From an uncultured Rhodospirillaceae bacterium (GTDB lineage: Bacteria; Pseudomonadota; Alphaproteobacteria; MPNO01): a stretch of DNA of 19,057 nucleotides. This document shows positions 7,615-16,958 of the stretch, piece after piece. The position numbers and the translations under genes were made by a program. The notes beneath the pieces were generated by a model that saw only the letters and a program-made list of their open reading frames with translations, was not told the DNA's origin and ran no database searches. The DNA is taken from assembly GCA_937916005.1 (NCBI GenBank), contig CALGIA010000357.1:1-19057 (forward strand), in the 5' to 3' direction. Position 1 is the first letter of the stretch. Each line of letters opens with the position of its first letter.

Positions 7615-8738
7615 GGCGCAACCTCGCTGCCGAAGGTCGCCGCCAGGGCCGCAACGGCGTCGGCAAGGCGGGACGCGGCGTCCGGTTGGCCCGCTTCATG
7701 GGCGGCATGAGCGGCGCGCGACAGCCTCTCGGGAGACCGGATCAATTCCCGCAGCAGACCGGCCAGGGCATCGGCCGTGAAATCATCCTGAGCCATGGGC
7801 CATGACGCCCCAACATCCTGCAGCGCACGGGCATTAGCCGATTGATGGTCGTCGGTGGCTTGAGGATAAGGCGACAGGATCGACGGCCGGCCAACGGCGG
7901 CCAGTTCAGCCACCGTCGATGCGCCGGCGCGGCCGATCACCAGATGCGCTGCGGCGAGACGCAGGGGCATATCGTCGAAAAAACTTGCCAATTCGGCCTT
8001 CACACCGCAAGCCTCATACAGGCTGCGCACATTTTCCAGATCTTCGGCGCGGCACTGCTGAACAATTTCCAGCCTGTTGCGGATGTGATCCGGCAGCAAG
8101 GCCATGGCGGCCGGGGGCACCTCGCTCATCACCCGGGCGCCCTGACTGCCGCCGGTAATCAGAATGCGCACCGGGCCGGTCGGCGTCGGCGGCTTATAAT
8201 TCGCCCCATGAAGCGCCGCAATGTCGCCACGCACGGGATTTCCGGTCAGAACGATTTTTCCACGGTCCGCGGCGCGAATTCCCGACACGGCGACGAAGGA
8301 TGTGGCGATGCGGGCGACGCGCGGCGCCAGCAATTTATTGACCCGACCCAGCACGGCGTTCTGTTCATGGACCATGGTGGGGTAACCGCCCTGGGTCGCC
8401 GCCGCCATGGTGGGCATGGAAGGGTAACCGCCGAAACCGACCACGGCACTTGGCATCAAACGCTTTAGAAGCCCGCGCGCCTGGATCAGCCCGCGCCCGA
8501 GGGCAAGCAGTCCCATCAGGATACCGACCGGCCCGCCGCCCAACCGTCTTGCGCTGATGCGGTAGGTGTCGATACGACCGAGCGCCCCGCCATATTCGGC
8601 GCCGCGATGATCGGTAATCAGGGCGAGCCGATGGCCGCGCGCCAGCAATGTTTCCGCCAGGGCCTGGGCGGGGAACACATGGCCGCCGGTGCCGCCGGCG
8701 GCAAGAACGATGGGGCTCTGGTTACGCAGGTCGGTCAT
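7611..8738 (-). CDS. murG: UDP-GlcNAc:lipid I N-acetylglucosaminyltransferase
   Basis: MurG is a GT-B glycosyltransferase at the inner face of the membrane that converts lipid I to lipid II. The 375-residue protein has the three glycine-rich loops of the family: G-G-T-G-G-H (15-20), G-F-G-G-Y-P-S (101-107) and G-G-S-Q-G-A (196-201). It also has H-E-Q-N-A-V-L-G (124-131) and the UDP-GlcNAc binding region R-A-G-A-S-T-V-A-E-L (270-279) followed by D-D-H-Q-S-A-N-A (296-303). It overlaps the ftsW stop by ATGA with AGGA six bases upstream, and overlaps murC in the same way. Expression between ftsW and murC places lipid II completion beside its septal polymerase. Confidence 0.97.
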   Translation of the reverse strand: MTDLRNQSPIVLAAGGTGGHVFPAQALAETLLARGHRLALITDHRGAEYGGALGRIDTYRISARRLGGGPVGILMGLLALGRGLIQARGLLKRLMPSAVVGFGGYPSMPTMAAATQGGYPTMVHEQNAVLGRVNKLLAPRVARIATSFVAVSGIRAADRGKIVLTGNPVRGDIAALHGANYKPPTPTGPVRILITGGSQGARVMSEVPPAAMALLPDHIRNRLEIVQQCRAEDLENVRSLYEACGVKAELASFFDDMPLRLAAAHLVIGRAGASTVAELAAVGRPSILSPYPQATDDHQSANARALQDVGASWPMAQDDFTADALAGLLRELIRSPERLSRAAHAAHEAGQPDAASRLADAVAALAATFGSEVAP

Positions 8739-9856
8739 GATATGTCCTGCCCGACGCGCCGGCGCGTCAAAGCCAACAACATGCCGATGGTCAGCGCGAC
8801 GGCCAACAGCGACGACCCGCCATAGCTGATGAAGGGAAGCGTCATGCCCTTGGCCGGGATCAGCCGCAGCGACGACCCCATATTGATCGCCGCCTGCAAT
8901 CCGAACTGGACCGCCAGCCCGGCCGACGCCAGCATGACGAAAAGACTGTTTTCCCTGAGCGCACGGCTGAGACCGCGCAGCACCACAATGGCGAACAGGG
9001 CCACGATCAGCAAACAGACGAGCACGCCCAGCTCTTCGCCCGCGACCGCAAAAATAAAATCCGAATGGGCATCGGGCAGCACCGATTTGATATTGCCTTC
9101 GCCGGGGCCGCGGCCGAACAGACCGCCGTTCATGAAGGCCTCCAGCGACCGGTTGACCTGGTAGCTGTCACCCGACGCCGGGTCCAGGAACCGGTCCACC
9201 CGGCTCGTCACATGGGGCAGCATGAAATACGCCCCGATCATGGCTCCGGTCCCAAGCACCGCAAACCCGGCGATCCATTGCAGCGCCAGGCCGGCAAGCA
9301 CGAACTGGCAGAACCAGACTGTCGAGACCACCGCGGTCATTCCGACATCCGGCTGCATGACCAGCAATCCGGCGACCAGCGCGAACAAAGCCATGGAAAT
9401 CAGGTTTCCGTTGGGATTTTCCTGATTTCGATGGGCGGCGAACAGCCAGGCCGTGATCACCACAAACGAAGGCTTGATGAATTCCGAGGGCTGAATGGTG
9501 ACCAACCCGAGATCGATCCAGCGCCGCGCGCCCTTGACATCGACACCTATGAAGAAGGTGGCGACGAGCAGGATCACGGAACCACCGAACACCACAAGGG
9601 CGAGACGACGCACGTGATGGGGCGTCATCAGGGACACGGCGAACATCACCAACAATGCGGGGGCGTAAAAGGCCATCTGGCGGGCGGCAAAATAAAACGG
9701 ATCCACGTTAAGCCGGGCCGCCACGGCGGGACTCGCCGCCAGGGCCAACAACCCGCCGAATCCGATCAGCACGGCGACGGCGGCGACGGTCCAGCGATCG
9801 ATTGTCCACCACCACTGGCCGACCAGGGATGTATCCGTGCGGGTCAGGGCAATCAT
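8735..9856 (-). CDS. ftsW: Septal peptidoglycan glycosyltransferase FtsW (SEDS family)
   Basis: FtsW polymerises lipid II into glycan strands at the division site in partnership with FtsI. The 373 residues form a polytopic membrane protein with about ten hydrophobic segments beginning near residue 23. SEDS hallmarks are G-A-R-R-W-I (109-114), Q-P-S-E-F-I-K (122-128), Q-P-D-V-G (168-172), the catalytic region A-H-S-D-F-I-F (263-269) with the presumed essential Asp266, G-E-E-L-G (273-277), and F-I-S-Y-G-G-S-S (342-349). Location between murD and murG in a dcw cluster marks it as FtsW rather than RodA. It starts with an ATGA overlap on murD, with GGAGG seven bases upstream. Confidence 0.97.
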   Translation of the reverse strand: MIALTRTDTSLVGQWWWTIDRWTVAAVAVLIGFGGLLALAASPAVAARLNVDPFYFAARQMAFYAPALLVMFAVSLMTPHHVRRLALVVFGGSVILLVATFFIGVDVKGARRWIDLGLVTIQPSEFIKPSFVVITAWLFAAHRNQENPNGNLISMALFALVAGLLVMQPDVGMTAVVSTVWFCQFVLAGLALQWIAGFAVLGTGAMIGAYFMLPHVTSRVDRFLDPASGDSYQVNRSLEAFMNGGLFGRGPGEGNIKSVLPDAHSDFIFAVAGEELGVLVCLLIVALFAIVVLRGLSRALRENSLFVMLASAGLAVQFGLQAAINMGSSLRLIPAKGMTLPFISYGGSSLLAVALTIGMLLALTRRRVGQDIS

Positions 9857-11262
9857 TGGACGCCCTCCGCCGCGAAGGCCTGAACCTGTTGCCGGAACGC
9901 ATCGCCCCGCGCTTCAAAATTGGGCCACTGGTCGAACGACGCGCAGGCGGGCGACAGCAGAACAACCGCGCCGTCGATCTGTTCGGCCTGGGCCAGCGCA
10001 TGGGCCGCGGACAGGGCCGATGAAAGATCGCCGCATCTGTCGAAGGGTATCCGGTCGTTCAGTTCATCGGCGAAGGAACCCTCGGCCTCACCGATCAGGA
10101 AGGCGTGGCGCACGCGGTCGAGCAGGGGCAGGACCGGGCCGAGCCCGCCGTCCTTGGCGCGTCCACCGGCAATCCAGTAGATCGTGTCGTAGGATCCCAG
10201 CGCGCGCGATGCGGCGTCCGGGTTGGTGGCCTTGGAATCGTTCACATAAAGGACGCCCGATATGCGGGAAACGGTTTCCTGGCGATGGGCCAACCCGGGA
10301 TAAAGGGCCAGCTTTTCCGCGATATCGCCGGGCGTCAATTCCATGATCCGGGCGACCGCATAGCAGGCTGCCGCATTCTGCCAGTTGTGCGCGCCGGGCA
10401 ATGTGATCACGGCGCTTAGATCACAGACCTCAAACGGCGCGCCGGCATTCCCGTCCATATGGTCAAACAGTCTTCCGTCGATGACGTACACGCCGCCCGT
10501 GACCGGTGTCCGGGACGAAATCCGGATGACCCGCCAGCCATCCCGGGCGGCGATGTCATCCGCCAGCGCAACGCCATGGGCATCGTCCACGCCGATCACG
10601 GCGACCTGTCCGCCATTTTCCCGGTTGCGGAAGATCCGTTTCTTGGCGGCGATATAGCCATCCATGCCGCCATGACGGTCCAGATGGTCGGGGCTGATAT
10701 TGAGCAACACCGCGATATCGAAACGCGCTTCATGCGTCAAATCCAGTTGATAGGACGACAGTTCCAGCACGTAGGCGCCATCGCGGCGCAGCGGTTCCAG
10801 CGACAATGCCGGCGGACCCAGATTGCCGCCGATCTGTATGTTGAGCCCGCAGGATTCCAGTACATGCCCGATCAGGGCCGTGGTCGTCGACTTGCCGTTG
10901 GTGCCGGTAATGGCGATGAATGTTGCGTCGGGGCAGGCTTCCGCCAGCAGCTCGATGTCGCCGAGAATGAGGCAGTCGGCGGCTTGGGCCAGGCGGACAA
11001 TTTCATGGGGTTCCGGATGGGTCAGGGGAATGCCGGGGCTCAGCACCAGCGCATCCATATCCGACCAGTCGGTCTTTCTCGGATCGGCCAGCGTGATCCC
11101 CTGTTGGCCGGCGGCGGTGCGCGCCGCCGCGCCATCATCCCAGGCGGTTACATGGACGCCGCTTTGGGCCAGGGCGGAAGCCGTCGCGATACCCGAAACG
11201 CCCAGTCCGAAGACGGCGATGTTCTGGTTGCGGCGGGCGGTATTTTCAATCATCGCCATCAC
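9853..11262 (-). CDS. murD: UDP-N-acetylmuramoyl-L-alanine--D-glutamate ligase
   Basis: MurD adds D-glutamate to UDP-MurNAc-L-Ala. The 469 residues show the N-terminal Rossmann-like motif F-G-L-G-V-S-G (18-24), the P-loop T-G-T-N-G-K-S-T (119-126), E-L-S-S-Y-Q-L (167-173), N-I-S-P-D-H-L-D-R-H (188-197), the linker-domain motif N-D-S-K-A-T-N (341-347) and the C-terminal S-P-A-C-A-S-F-D-Q (437-445). The K-S-T P-loop and S-K-A-T-N signature are typical of MurD. The start is uncertain: GTG at 11262 gives a GTGA overlap with mraY, ATG at 11259 gives TGATG, and another in-frame ATG lies at 11253. None has a strong ribosome site, so translation probably depends on coupling to mraY. Confidence 0.97.
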   Translation of the reverse strand: MMAMIENTARRNQNIAVFGLGVSGIATASALAQSGVHVTAWDDGAAARTAAGQQGITLADPRKTDWSDMDALVLSPGIPLTHPEPHEIVRLAQAADCLILGDIELLAEACPDATFIAITGTNGKSTTTALIGHVLESCGLNIQIGGNLGPPALSLEPLRRDGAYVLELSSYQLDLTHEARFDIAVLLNISPDHLDRHGGMDGYIAAKKRIFRNRENGGQVAVIGVDDAHGVALADDIAARDGWRVIRISSRTPVTGGVYVIDGRLFDHMDGNAGAPFEVCDLSAVITLPGAHNWQNAAACYAVARIMELTPGDIAEKLALYPGLAHRQETVSRISGVLYVNDSKATNPDAASRALGSYDTIYWIAGGRAKDGGLGPVLPLLDRVRHAFLIGEAEGSFADELNDRIPFDRCGDLSSALSAAHALAQAEQIDGAVVLLSPACASFDQWPNFEARGDAFRQQVQAFAAEGVQ

Positions 11263-12347
11263 CGCAGCTTCAACGTGGCGAGCCCGACCAGCGCCAAAAT
11301 CGTGGCGATGATCCAGAACCGGATGACAATGGTGGATTCGGCCCAGCCTTTTTGTTCGAAATGGTGATGCAGCGGCGCCATGCGGAAGATCCGCTTGCCG
11401 GTCATCTTGAAAGAGGCAACCTGGACAATGACCGAGACCGTTTCGAGCACGAACAGACCGCCGATGATGGCCAGCACCATTTCATGCTTGGTGGCGACGC
11501 TGACCACGCCGAGCGCACCGCCCATGGAGAGCGACCCTGTATCGCCCATGAACACCATCGCCGGCGGCGCATTGAACCACAGGAAACCGAGCCCCGCGCC
11601 GACCAGCGCGCCGCAGAACACGGCGAGTTCGCCCGTCCCGCGCACAAAGTGGATCTGAAGATAGTTCGAGAACACGGCATTGCCGACCAGATAGGCGATC
11701 AGCGCAAAACACGCCGCCGCGATCAGCACCGGCATGATGGCCAACCCGTCGAGACCGTCGGTAAGATTGACGGCGTTGGATGCGCCGACCATAACAAATA
11801 TCGCCCAAGCCACGAAAAACGCCCCGAACGGCAGCAACACATCCTTGAAGAACGGAACCGTAACGCCGGTGGACAATGGTTGCGGGGTCAGTATGGTGAT
11901 CCAGTATGCTGCGGCGCAGCCAATGACGATTTGCGCCAGCAGCTTGGCTTTGCCGGACAGCCCCTTGCTTGAACGGCTGGTCAGCTTGATGTAATCGTCG
12001 GCGAATCCGATGGCGCCAAATCCGAGGGTGACCAGCAGGGCGACCCAGACAAATCCGTTGGTCAGATCGGCCCACAGGAGCGTTGCCACCGACACGGCGA
12101 ACAGGATCAACACGCCCCCCATGGTCGGCGTGCCCTTCTTGGTCAGCAAGTGGGATTGGGGGCCGTCATCGCGGATCGGCTGGCCTTCCGCCTGTTTGCT
12201 TTTAAGCCAGCGAATGACCGGCGGGCCCAGAATGAAACTGACGATAAGCGCGGTCACGACGGCGCCGCCGGTCCGCAGCGTGATATAACGAAACAGATTG
12301 AACAGGCCGAATTCATCGGCGAGCGGAAAGAGGAGATTATAAAGCAT
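11259..12347 (-). CDS. mraY: Phospho-N-acetylmuramoyl-pentapeptide transferase
   Basis: MraY transfers phospho-MurNAc-pentapeptide to undecaprenyl phosphate, making lipid I in the inner membrane. The 362-residue polytopic protein has G-T-P-T-M-G-G (72-78), the catalytic pair in F-A-D-D-Y-I-K (115-121, Asp117 and Asp118), N-A-V-N-L-T-D-G-L-D-G-L (191-202), F-M-G-D-T-G-S (266-272, third key Asp269) and the cytoplasmic histidine loop P-L-H-H-H-F-E (325-331). About ten hydrophobic segments alternate with these loops. The ATG follows the murF stop by six bases, and the GGGAGGGGG stretch in the last murF codons acts as its ribosome site. Its C-terminus overlaps murD by four bases. Confidence 0.98.
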   Translation of the reverse strand: MLYNLLFPLADEFGLFNLFRYITLRTGGAVVTALIVSFILGPPVIRWLKSKQAEGQPIRDDGPQSHLLTKKGTPTMGGVLILFAVSVATLLWADLTNGFVWVALLVTLGFGAIGFADDYIKLTSRSSKGLSGKAKLLAQIVIGCAAAYWITILTPQPLSTGVTVPFFKDVLLPFGAFFVAWAIFVMVGASNAVNLTDGLDGLAIMPVLIAAACFALIAYLVGNAVFSNYLQIHFVRGTGELAVFCGALVGAGLGFLWFNAPPAMVFMGDTGSLSMGGALGVVSVATKHEMVLAIIGGLFVLETVSVIVQVASFKMTGKRIFRMAPLHHHFEQKGWAESTIVIRFWIIATILALVGLATLKLR

Positions 12348-12353
12348 CTGTTC

Positions 12354-13778
12354 TCACCCCCTCCCCGCGCCTGGATCACTGGCGGCAAGCAACGCGGCGA
12401 CAACGACGCTCATGCGGCTTGCATTGGAGCCCTTGACCATCACCACATCGCCCGGACGCAGCGAGCCCGCAACATCATCGACGATGTCTTCACCGCTTTC
12501 GCCAAGCGCGCCCTGCATGTCTGAGGGCAGCAACTTGAAGGCCTCGCCCATTTCGCCGGCCGCATGAACCAGATCAATGTGATTGTCGATCAACGTGGCG
12601 GCGAGTTCGCCATGCAGCGCGGCCGAGTCCGGCCCGAGCTCGCGCATGGCGCCCAGCACCGCGACGCGACGCCCGCCGGCGGCAGGCGACATGCGGCCCA
12701 GAGTCTCGATCGCGGCCCTGACCGAAGCGGGATTGGCGTTATAGCTTTCATCAACAAGGGTATAGCGCGCGCCGGCCGGACCGATCTGGTGAACCCGGCC
12801 CCGTCCATCGAGTGAGACCAGATCGCCCAGAGCGATTGCAGCCTGATCAACATCGGCGCCGAGCGCGCGGACCGCAGCCAGGACGGCCAGGCTGTTCATC
12901 ACCCAGTGATATCCGGGAACGCCAATGCGGCAGTCGATTTTCCGGCCGCAGATATCGACTGAAACCGTGCTGGACGACGGATCGAGCGTGCAGTCAACAA
13001 GGCGCGCATCGGCCGCATCATCTGCGCCGAAGCTCAGCATGTTTTCAATGCCACGCAATTCGGCGGCCCGTTGAAGCCGGTCGAAATGCGGGTTGTCCCG
13101 GTTCAGCACCACTGTCCCGCCATCGACCATACCGTCGAAAATTTCGGCCTTGGCGTCGGCGACCGCTTCGACCGATGGAAAGAATTCCGTATGGGCGCGC
13201 TCAACATTGGTAATAATCGCCACATGGGGACGCACCAGCCGCACCAGTCGCGATATTTCACCCTCATGGTTCATGCCGATTTCGAACACGCCATAGGCGG
13301 CGTCGGCAGGCATGCGGGACAACGACAGGGGCACGCCCCAGTGATTGTTGAAGCTGGACAGGCTCGCCGAGGTTTTGCCCTGGCCCGACAGAACATGGCG
13401 GAGCGCTTCCTTGGTGCCGGTCTTGCCGGCGCTTCCGGTCACCGCAGCGATACGGGCGACGCTGCGGTCACGGGCGGCGGACCCGAGCGCGTTCAGCGCA
13501 TCCATGGTGTCGCCCACCACCAGCAAGGGCGCGTCGGGGGCGAGATGGTCGGGGGTGCGGCTGACCAAACCGGCGGCGGCGCCGGACGCCAGTGCCGGAC
13601 CGACATATTCATGTCCGTCAAAGGACGGACCGTTGAGCGCAACGAACAGATCGTCCCGGGCGATGGTCCGGCTATCGATCGAGACGCCGCATGCGCGCCA
13701 ATCCGCGCTGTTTCGCCCGCCGGTCGCGGCGGCGGCCTCGGCGGCGGTCCACAGAACAGCGCCGGATTGTGTCGTCAT
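12354..13778 (-). CDS. murF: UDP-N-acetylmuramoyl-tripeptide--D-alanyl-D-alanine ligase
   Basis: MurF adds the D-Ala-D-Ala made by Ddl to the UDP-MurNAc-tripeptide, finishing the soluble precursor. The 474 residues contain D-S-R (35-37) in the substrate domain, the P-loop T-G-S-A-G-K-T-G-T-K-E (114-124), N-N-H-W-G-V-P (144-150), E-I-G-M-N-H-E-G-E-I (166-175) and the MurF-specific D-E-S-Y-N-A-N-P (343-350). It begins with an ATGA overlap on murE, with GGAGG seven bases upstream. The C-terminal residues G-A-G-R-G are shaped by the purine-rich ribosome site for mraY, which follows six bases later. The order murE-murF-mraY matches the biochemical order. Confidence 0.98.
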   Translation of the reverse strand: MTTQSGAVLWTAAEAAAATGGRNSADWRACGVSIDSRTIARDDLFVALNGPSFDGHEYVGPALASGAAAGLVSRTPDHLAPDAPLLVVGDTMDALNALGSAARDRSVARIAAVTGSAGKTGTKEALRHVLSGQGKTSASLSSFNNHWGVPLSLSRMPADAAYGVFEIGMNHEGEISRLVRLVRPHVAIITNVERAHTEFFPSVEAVADAKAEIFDGMVDGGTVVLNRDNPHFDRLQRAAELRGIENMLSFGADDAADARLVDCTLDPSSSTVSVDICGRKIDCRIGVPGYHWVMNSLAVLAAVRALGADVDQAAIALGDLVSLDGRGRVHQIGPAGARYTLVDESYNANPASVRAAIETLGRMSPAAGGRRVAVLGAMRELGPDSAALHGELAATLIDNHIDLVHAAGEMGEAFKLLPSDMQGALGESGEDIVDDVAGSLRPGDVVMVKGSNASRMSVVVAALLAASDPGAGRG

Positions 13779-15268
13779 GATGCGCCTCCATCCATTTGGA
13801 GGACAGCATCCCGCGCCACGAGAACATCGTCGAAGGGAAGAATTTTATCGCCGATGATCTGGCCGGTCTCATGCCCCTTGCCGGCAATCACCAGCACATC
13901 GTCCGGCAGCAATTCGGACACGGCGACGCGGATCGCTTCACCCCGGTCGCCGATGTCGCGGGCATCGGGGCAGGCATCCATGATCTGGCGTCTGATGAGG
14001 GCCGGCGCTTCGCCCCGTGGATTATCGTCGGTCACGATGGCGATGTCGGCGAGATCATGGGCGATTTTTCCCATCATCGGCCGCTTGCCCGGATCCCGGT
14101 CGCCGCCACAGCCAAAGACCACGAACAGTCTTCCCTCCGTATGGGGGCGAAGGGCGGTCAGCACATTGGACAGCGCATCGGGCGTATGGGCGTAATCCAC
14201 ATAGACCGGCGCGCCATGATCGCGGCGCACGGCCAGCTGCAACCGGCCAGGAACGCCTTCGAGCAGGGGCAGAGCGGCAAGGGCGGCTTCGGAATCATCG
14301 CCGCACGCCACCACGAGACCCAGGGCGCAAAGCGCATTGGCCGCCTGGAAAGCTCCCGGCAGGGGCAGCGCGATCTCACGCTGCTTGCCGAACAGATGCA
14401 CCGACATAACCAGTCCCTGGGGCGTCGGGCTCAGGGCTTCGAGCCGGATTTCGCGGCCCTGTTCGCCATAGCCGATCACCCGGCAGCCGCGCTTGTCGCA
14501 CGCGTCGGCGAAACTTTTGAATTCAGCCGTATCGGCGTTCAGGACAGCGGCCGCGCCGGGGCTCAGCAACGTCTCGAACAGGCGCAGCTTCGCCGCCCGG
14601 TAATCCGCCATGGTCCGGTGGTAATCGAGATGGTCCCGCGACAAATTGGTGAAAGCGCCGGCGGAAATGGCGATACCGTCGAGACGATGCTGGGAAAGCC
14701 CGTGGCTCGATGCCTCCAGCGCCAGATGATCCACCCCGGCGGCGGCCAGTTCCGATAATTCGCGATGCAGCGCGACCGGATCGGGCGTTGTCAAAGACCC
14801 TTTGATGGTCCGGTTCGGCGCATGGGTTCCAAGGGTCCCCATGCTGGCCGCGCTATATCCAAGATGAGTCCAGATCTGGCGGGTAAACCACGCCACCGAT
14901 GTTTTGCCGTTGGTCCCGGTCACGGCGGCGGTGACCCGGGGCTGGGCGTTATAGAACCGCGCCGCCATCAGGGCGAGACCGCGGCGCGGATTGTCGTTGG
15001 TGACCAGCCGGACGCCGCGCGCCTCGGCGTCACTGTCGAGGGAAACGCCCGGCTGCGCCATCACGGCCTGGGCGCCGCGGGCCAGGGCATCGGCGATGAA
15101 ATCACGGCCGTCGACCGAGAGACCGGGCACCGCGGCGAACAGAAAGCCGGGCTTCACGGAACGGGAATCCGACGTAATACCGGTGATATCGACTGAAGCG
15201 ATATCCGAAGTCGCGCCGCCGCCGGCGGCATGGATGAGATCATTCAGATGCAATCCGACGCACTCCAT
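13775..15268 (-). CDS. murE: UDP-MurNAc-L-Ala-D-Glu:meso-diaminopimelate ligase
   Basis: MurE adds the third residue of the stem peptide. The 497 residues show D-S-R (34-36), the P-loop T-G-T-N-G-K-T-S (117-124), E-A-S-S-H-G-L (185-191), the Lys227 in Y-R-A-A-K-L-R-L-F that is normally carbamylated, and D-D-N-P-R-G-E (414-420). D-N-P-R is the signature for meso-diaminopimelate rather than lysine, as expected in a Gram-negative. The ATG at 15268 overlaps ftsI by 29 bases and lacks a spaced ribosome site. A TTG at 15253, giving L-H-L-N-D-L at the usual family N-terminus, has GGAG nine bases upstream and may be the real start. The C-terminus D-G-G-A-S encodes the murF ribosome site. Confidence 0.97.
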   Translation of the reverse strand: MECVGLHLNDLIHAAGGGATSDIASVDITGITSDSRSVKPGFLFAAVPGLSVDGRDFIADALARGAQAVMAQPGVSLDSDAEARGVRLVTNDNPRRGLALMAARFYNAQPRVTAAVTGTNGKTSVAWFTRQIWTHLGYSAASMGTLGTHAPNRTIKGSLTTPDPVALHRELSELAAAGVDHLALEASSHGLSQHRLDGIAISAGAFTNLSRDHLDYHRTMADYRAAKLRLFETLLSPGAAAVLNADTAEFKSFADACDKRGCRVIGYGEQGREIRLEALSPTPQGLVMSVHLFGKQREIALPLPGAFQAANALCALGLVVACGDDSEAALAALPLLEGVPGRLQLAVRRDHGAPVYVDYAHTPDALSNVLTALRPHTEGRLFVVFGCGGDRDPGKRPMMGKIAHDLADIAIVTDDNPRGEAPALIRRQIMDACPDARDIGDRGEAIRVAVSELLPDDVLVIAGKGHETGQIIGDKILPFDDVLVARDAVLQMDGGAS

Positions 15269-16958
15269 TCCGCATGGTCATGACCCGTATCGCCATCTGG
15301 CGTTTCAGCTTGCGCGCATCTTCATCAACCGGTGGAATTCCAAGGATCGGACCCATCCGGGAAACGATGTTCGAAACAATCGGCGCCGCCACCATGCCGC
15401 CCGTGGCATAGCCGCGTGTCCGATGGTTTCCGCTCGGTTCATCCAGCATGGCGAACACCACATAACGCGGCGCCTGGATGGGAAACGCACCCACGAAGGA
15501 CGACAGCAATTTTGTTTTCGAATAACGCCGCGCGGAGATTTTTTCCGCCGTGCCGGTTTTTCCGCCAACCACGTACCCGGTCGCGGCCGCGCGCCGCCCG
15601 GTGCCCCGCTCGACGGCGAGCCGCATCAACCGGCGCATTTTTTCGGACGTTACCGGAGACAATACGCGTGTGCCGATAATCGGCGTATCCTTCGACCTGA
15701 CAACCAGCGACGGCGGAAAGAACACGCCGCCATTTACGACGGCGGCGACGCCGCCCACAAGCTGCACCGGGCTGACCGCGATGCCGTGACCAAAGCCGAT
15801 CGTCATGGTGTTGATGTCGCGCCATGTGGTGGGCGTCATCGGCGCGCCGACTTCGGCAAGCTGGATCGACGGGCGTGACAACAGGCCAAACCGGCCCAAA
15901 AAAGCGCGTTGACGCTTGGCCCCGACGGCCATGGCCATTCGGGCCGATCCGATATTGGACGAATAGATGAAAATTTCCGGCACGGAAAGCCAGCGGCGCT
16001 TGGCGCTGTGATCCCGTATCCAGTATCGCGAGACCTGAATTGGCCGGGTCGCATCGTAGCCGCTGGCCATTCCGACGACGCGGGTCTCCAACGCCATGGC
16101 GGTGGTGAAGATCTTCAGTGTGGAACCCATCTCATAAACGCCGAGGGCGTTTCGATCGAACCGCGCGGAATCGCTGATACCGGACGATTGGTTGGGATCG
16201 AAATCCGGCAGGGACACCATGGCGATGATTTCGCCGTTGCGGGCATCCAGCACCATCGCAGATGCGCCGACGGCCCGGAATTCACGCCGGGCGCGGCGAA
16301 GCTCCTGGGCGACAATGTTTTGAACGCGGACATCGACCGACAGAACCAGCGGCGCATGGCGGGCGCGCAAATCTTCATCAAAGAAGCGCTCGACCCCGGC
16401 AAGTCCGCGATTGTCCACATCGGTCTGACCGAGCACATGACCCGCGAGCCGGCCAAGGGGATAGACGCGGCGTTCTTCGTGCTGAAAATCAAACCCGGGA
16501 ATGCCGAGGCGGTTTATCTCATATTGCTGTTCCGGCGTCAGATGACGCTTGAGCCAGACGAACCGCCGTTTGGATGTCAATTTCGCAAGAATGGCCTCCC
16601 GGTCGAGATCGGGCAGGATTTTGACGAGCCGCCTGGCGGCCCGTTTCGCGTCAGGCACGATCTTGGGATCCGCATAGAGCGATTCCGTCGCAAGGCTGGT
16701 GGCAAGCAGGATTCCGTTACGGTCGACAATATCGGCCCGGCCGGTGCGGATTTGCTCCGATGCCCGCTGCCTGGCGAGATTGGGTTCATCGCCGGATTGC
16801 AGCAAAGCGACATTCACCAGCTGGCCACCGATTACCAAAAACCCGGCCGCGAACAATGCGGCGGCCACGAGCAGCCGATTCCGCCCGGTCTCGACCGCCT
16901 GCTTGCGTTCGCCCTCAAGCCTGACGATGGTCAGATGGCGTGATGGGCGGCTGCTCAT
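15240..16958 (-). CDS. ftsI: Septal peptidoglycan transpeptidase FtsI (class B penicillin-binding protein 3)
   Basis: FtsI crosslinks septal peptidoglycan in the periplasm and works with FtsW. With the ATG at 16958 the protein has 572 residues: a basic cytoplasmic tail, one membrane segment (about 28-53), a pedestal domain with R-A-D-I-V-D-R-N-G (74-82), and the transpeptidase domain. Active-site motifs are S-T-L-K (279-282, nucleophile Ser279), S-S-N (333-335) and K-T-G-T (467-470). The frame stays open to 17015, but the start at 16958 is preferred because it makes an ATGA overlap with the ftsL stop like most junctions here and removes 19 residues before the usual N-terminus. Its 3' end overlaps murE. 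It is the expected target of beta-lactams. Confidence 0.97.
   Translation of the reverse strand: MSSRPSRHLTIVRLEGERKQAVETGRNRLLVAAALFAAGFLVIGGQLVNVALLQSGDEPNLARQRASEQIRTGRADIVDRNGILLATSLATESLYADPKIVPDAKRAARRLVKILPDLDREAILAKLTSKRRFVWLKRHLTPEQQYEINRLGIPGFDFQHEERRVYPLGRLAGHVLGQTDVDNRGLAGVERFFDEDLRARHAPLVLSVDVRVQNIVAQELRRARREFRAVGASAMVLDARNGEIIAMVSLPDFDPNQSSGISDSARFDRNALGVYEMGSTLKIFTTAMALETRVVGMASGYDATRPIQVSRYWIRDHSAKRRWLSVPEIFIYSSNIGSARMAMAVGAKRQRAFLGRFGLLSRPSIQLAEVGAPMTPTTWRDINTMTIGFGHGIAVSPVQLVGGVAAVVNGGVFFPPSLVVRSKDTPIIGTRVLSPVTSEKMRRLMRLAVERGTGRRAAATGYVVGGKTGTAEKISARRYSKTKLLSSFVGAFPIQAPRYVVFAMLDEPSGNHRTRGYATGGMVAAPIVSNIVSRMGPILGIPPVDEDARKLKRQMAIRVMTMRNGVRRIASE

Noticed and set aside
13071..14195. 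374-residue plus-strand frame across murF and murE
   Set aside because: It spans the junction of two certain genes in antisense and has composition typical of a shadow frame.
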